NCBI GenBank assembly: GCA_028868455.1
Contig: JAGWUK010000087.1
Coordinates: forward strand, 1 to 8,963
Reading direction: 5' to 3'
Length of the DNA: 8,963 nt
From: Burkholderiales bacterium
GTDB lineage: Bacteria; Pseudomonadota; Gammaproteobacteria; Burkholderiales; Burkholderiaceae_D
This document shows positions 7,186-8,963 of this stretch, in pieces. The notes beneath the pieces are model-generated. The model saw only the letters and a list, made by a program, of their open reading frames with translations. It ran no database searches and was not told the origin of the DNA. Within the stretch, counting starts at the first letter, position 1, and each line of letters opens with the position of its first letter. A program made the translations under genes and the position numbers.

Positions 7186-7764
7186 TCAGGTTTTACCACT
7201 TTCCAGTTTCATGGGTTCAATGACCGATGCAAACACCTGGCTTAAACGATTCATCCCTTCCGTCGGGCTGGCCTGCCCTGCGTTCAGACGAATTTCATAC
7301 TTGGCACTCTGATCTGTCTCACGCGTATTATTGGTATGCGTGCTTAATGAGCCAGTCAGTTTCAGCCCCCAATTCAGCCCACCCACATTGAAGTCCGCGC
7401 CGACTTTGGTATCGACGGTATTTTCATTTTTAACCGTATCTTTGACTTCCATGTTGAACTGGATGTCGATATTTCTCACCATCAGATTCGGCGTTTCAAT
7501 CAGCGCAGCCAAAGGAGCATTGACTTCATATTGATGCTTCTGACCGGTTTCATCAGCGCGCTCCAGAGGAAATTTCAGCATGCGCGCTTTGCCGCCCTTC
7601 GCCGGGTCCGCATCTTTCTCGTACCAGACTGTGCTGATAAATTCATAGGTCGCCAGCGCCAGCTGAATATTGGATTTGCCGGCCGCAACCAAAGGCGCAC
7701 CAATCAATGAATCCATAGGAAGGTTATTAAAATTATTGGCGATTTTGTCGGTATCTGCTGCCAT
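7186..7764 (-). CDS. DUF2589-like protein (192 aa)
   Basis: I assign this to the uncharacterised DUF2589 family from its overall pattern; no function is established for the family that I can state. Features in order are LPMDSLIGAPLVAAGKS (15-31); a helix with repeated alanines (32-45); a charged strand region (60-80); the core block APLAALIETPNLMVRNIDI (83-101) followed by alternating beta-strand residues FNMEVK; a Gly/Asn/Thr-rich middle (110-150) that looks like long strands or a flexible loop; and a C-terminal block YEIRLNAG plus PTEGMNRL (156-174). It has neither a signal peptide nor a membrane span. The ATG at 7764 has a strong AGGAGA site (7771-7776), 6 nt away. It lies 45 nt after the stop of the related 163-aa gene, with no terminator between them, so the two are probably co-transcribed. 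Confidence 0.8.
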   Translation of the reverse strand: MAADTDKIANNFNNLPMDSLIGAPLVAAGKSNIQLALATYEFISTVWYEKDADPAKGGKARMLKFPLERADETGQKHQYEVNAPLAALIETPNLMVRNIDIQFNMEVKDTVKNENTVDTKVGADFNVGGLNWGLKLTGSLSTHTNNTRETDQSAKYEIRLNAGQASPTEGMNRLSQVFASVIEPMKLESGKT

Positions 7765-7809
7765 CTTTTTTCTCCTGAAATGGGATAGTAAATAGTTGAA
7801 ACTGCTTAT

Positions 7810-8301
7810 TTAAATACGCTTCACAATGGCATCATTGAGCCGCGCAATGCCTTCAATGGGTTCGATGCCACGCAATCTCACCTCGATTTCTGCATACTGA
7901 TCCGCATCCCCTCCCGCCTTGGGTAATTTGGAGGACAGCTCGGGAACATCTGGTTTACCTGAGCTGGACGTCAGGCGTAACAAGTCCAGTTTCAATCTCA
8001 CGTTCACCTGCTCAATCATCAGATCGTGATGCGGCACCAGTGCGAACAGTGGAATTTCCCGGATTTCTATCGATCCATCTTCGCGCGGCATGGGTACTGA
8101 AACCGTCCTCGCGCTGACATTACCTTGTTCATCGCGCGGGAAAAACCAGTCGAGTTTCTTACTGGCGCCGCGCTGTACATCCACTTGCGCACGCTTGACC
8201 GCCTCGTAGACAGCGGCAAGCATGCGTTCCAGCGTTGCATGCACATCGTGGTTTGGGCCGTCGTCCGCAGGCTTGTCTTTTTTATTGTCAGGTAACGCCA
8301 T
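7810..8301 (-). CDS. DUF2589-like protein, shorter paralogue (163 aa)
   Basis: A soluble 163-aa protein of unknown function, first gene of the minus-strand cassette. It begins with a Lys/Asp-rich tail (5-18), then an amphipathic helix (22-45), then a strand-rich region with WFFPRDEQGN (52-61) and PMPREDG (70-76). Its core IPLFALVPHHDLMIEQVNV (83-101) matches the core of the neighbouring 192-aa protein, with P84, L85, A87, L88, L94 and M95 at identical residue numbers. The C-terminal EIEVRLRG-IEPIEGIARL (138-155) matches the neighbour's EI...PTEGMNRL at the same internal spacing. The segment between core and C-terminal block is about 19 residues shorter. The two genes therefore look like a diverged tandem duplication. 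The ATG at 8301 has no good Shine-Dalgarno (only AAAG about 13 nt upstream), so the start is less certain than those of the other genes. Confidence 0.75.
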   Translation of the reverse strand: MALPDNKKDKPADDGPNHDVHATLERMLAAVYEAVKRAQVDVQRGASKKLDWFFPRDEQGNVSARTVSVPMPREDGSIEIREIPLFALVPHHDLMIEQVNVRLKLDLLRLTSSSGKPDVPELSSKLPKAGGDADQYAEIEVRLRGIEPIEGIARLNDAIVKRI

Positions 8302-8411
8302 ATCAATGTGATCGCTTTAAAGTTGATCCTGCCGCACATATCATTTGCAACGCAGACAGTCGCAGATTTAAGCCTGTTCGCTTTACCGTATCTGGATAAA
8401 TCTGAGCCAAT

Positions 8412-8424
8412 AGGCGTAGCGCCT
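8412..8424. promoter_or_regulatory. Inverted repeat upstream of the DUF2589 cassette
   Basis: AGGCG and CGCCT are perfect 5-bp arms around TAG, about 110 bp upstream of the first cassette gene. The position would suit an operator or a small leader hairpin; there is no supporting promoter, so the role is speculative. Confidence 0.15.
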
Positions 8425-8540
8425 GCATCGACAGCACATGTGTTTTAACTGGGAAACGATACTAAACTGCCAACGTAAGAACATCGTAAGAAAATGGCAA
8501 TTTCTGAGACGAGTACGATGAATATATTTTGTGAATCGAC

Positions 8541-8696
8541 ATGCATATACAACGGCAAGTCATGGCGCTGAAGATGGCACATATTCTTCAACGAAACCCC
8601 GATCACGCGATTGGAGTGCTGTTGCGTCAGTCCTATATATGTTTACCAAAGGAAGAAAGTGATAATAACGCGCAGGAAGGGCATGCCATTTACTGA
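8541..8696 (+). CDS. Possible 51-aa small protein, unverified
   Basis: An open frame from ATG 8541 (or the internal ATG 8562) to the TGA at 8694-8696. The translation begins MHIQRQVMALKMAHILQRN, continues with a helical-looking, protein-like composition (DHAIGVLLRQ) and ends NNAQEGHAIY. I recognise no family. An in-frame stop at 8532-8534 bars extension upstream, and no good ribosome binding site precedes either ATG. It could be a genuine small ORF, a remnant of a longer gene, or chance. Confidence 0.15.
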   Translation: MHIQRQVMALKMAHILQRNPDHAIGVLLRQSYICLPKEESDNNAQEGHAIY

Positions 8697-8712
8697 TCAG
8701 CGTGCGACTCAT

Positions 8713-8963
8713 TCAATCGGCAGCAGCCTTGTTTTTGGCAAGGAAATAGGCATTGTTTGGACCGATTGTGTCCCGGCGGAAAAATTTCTTTGATGAGGTA
8801 TTTTGAAGTTGCAAAAAATACGTGCTTCGCACTATGGAGCCTCTACCTGCAAAATTCGCGTTGGGATCGCAAGCCAATTTTCTGAATATTTTTTGGTGGC
8901 GAGTACGGGGAGCAAGTCCACGAGAAATACCGACGTTGCCCAACTTTGAGTCGGGAACACTCA
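8713..8963 (-). CDS. Possible 3' end of a gene entering from the right, unverified
   Basis: A minus-strand frame is open from the window edge to a stop at 8713 (about 83 codons), reading VPDSKLGNVGISRGLAPRTR near its beginning and ending LAKNKAAAD. It has no ATG; the only start inside is a TTG at 8943. The composition (many Arg, Lys, Asn, Ser and no hydrophobic core pattern) does not look like a folded domain. I list it because it could be the tail of a partial gene, but non-coding DNA is more likely. Confidence 0.12.
   Translation of the reverse strand, partial: SVPDSKLGNVGISRGLAPRTRHQKIFRKLACDPNANFAGRGSIVRSTYFLQLQNTSSKKFFRRDTIGPNNAYFLAKNKAAAD

Larger units (their letters stand above)
8302..8963. 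other. Right-edge stretch without a recognisable gene
   Basis: About 660 bp upstream of the minus-strand cassette. It should contain the cassette promoter, but I found no convincing -35/-10 pair. It holds an AGGCG-TAG-CGCCT inverted repeat (8412-8424), a direct repeat CGTAAGAA (8474-8481 and 8485-8492), a CCTTG/CAAGG hairpin (8727-8743), a GTGC-TTC-GCAC hairpin near 8822-8832 and a CCCGACT/AGTTGGG minus-strand hairpin (8939-8955). Two small open frames are listed separately with low confidence. The AT-rich, patchy composition suggests degenerate or intergenic DNA. Confidence 0.4.

Noticed and set aside
8611..8793. Plus-strand 60-codon frame starting at a TTG
   Set aside because: Cys-rich odd beginning, non-ATG start, overlap with other weak frames and no recognisable motif.
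1..8963. CRISPR array, tRNA, rRNA or insertion sequence
   Set aside because: No regularly spaced repeat set, no tRNA cloverleaf or rRNA stretch that I could recognise, and no transposase-like ORF or paired terminal inverted repeats.

Overview
The window (8963 bp, GC close to 50 %) looks like a chromosomal segment of a betaproteobacterium, most plausibly of the Burkholderiales/Oxalobacteraceae type. The main reason is the tightly packed pair of a monothiol (CGFS) glutaredoxin gene followed 7 nt later by a flavin prenyltransferase gene (grxD-ubiX), an arrangement I associate with that group; the protein sequences also look typically proteobacterial. This assignment rests on gene order and protein style only.

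Layout. Positions 1-237 are a non-coding leader with an AT-rich inverted repeat. A large cytosolic-looking type I sulfatase (238-2199, +) follows. Next comes a gene-free stretch of about 310 bp (2200-2509) with a remarkable density of short perfect hairpins, ending in a -10-like TATAAT for grxD. grxD (2510-2821, +) and ubiX (2829-3416, +) form a compact operon. ubiX converges, with only 28 nt between stops, on a secreted/periplasmic S9B prolyl dipeptidyl peptidase (3445-5661, -). A 273-bp spacer (5662-5934) follows.

The right half holds a minus-strand cassette of three genes of unknown function, transcribed leftward: a 163-aa DUF2589-like protein (8301-7810), a 192-aa DUF2589-like protein (7764-7186), and, after a 162-nt gap holding a stable hairpin, a 362-aa polytopic membrane protein with a C-terminal coiled coil (7023-5935). 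The two DUF2589-like proteins share a collinear motif skeleton and look like an ancient tandem duplication. This cassette is the best candidate in the window for an undescribed system. The last 660 bp (8302-8963) hold no recognisable gene, only weak small open frames and short repeats.

How the genes relate. grxD (Fe-S cluster trafficking) and ubiX (prenyl-FMN for ubiquinone biosynthesis) are housekeeping genes. The sulfatase and the S9 peptidase are scavenging/degradative accessory genes with no visible functional link to them. The DUF2589/membrane cassette appears to be an independent unit.
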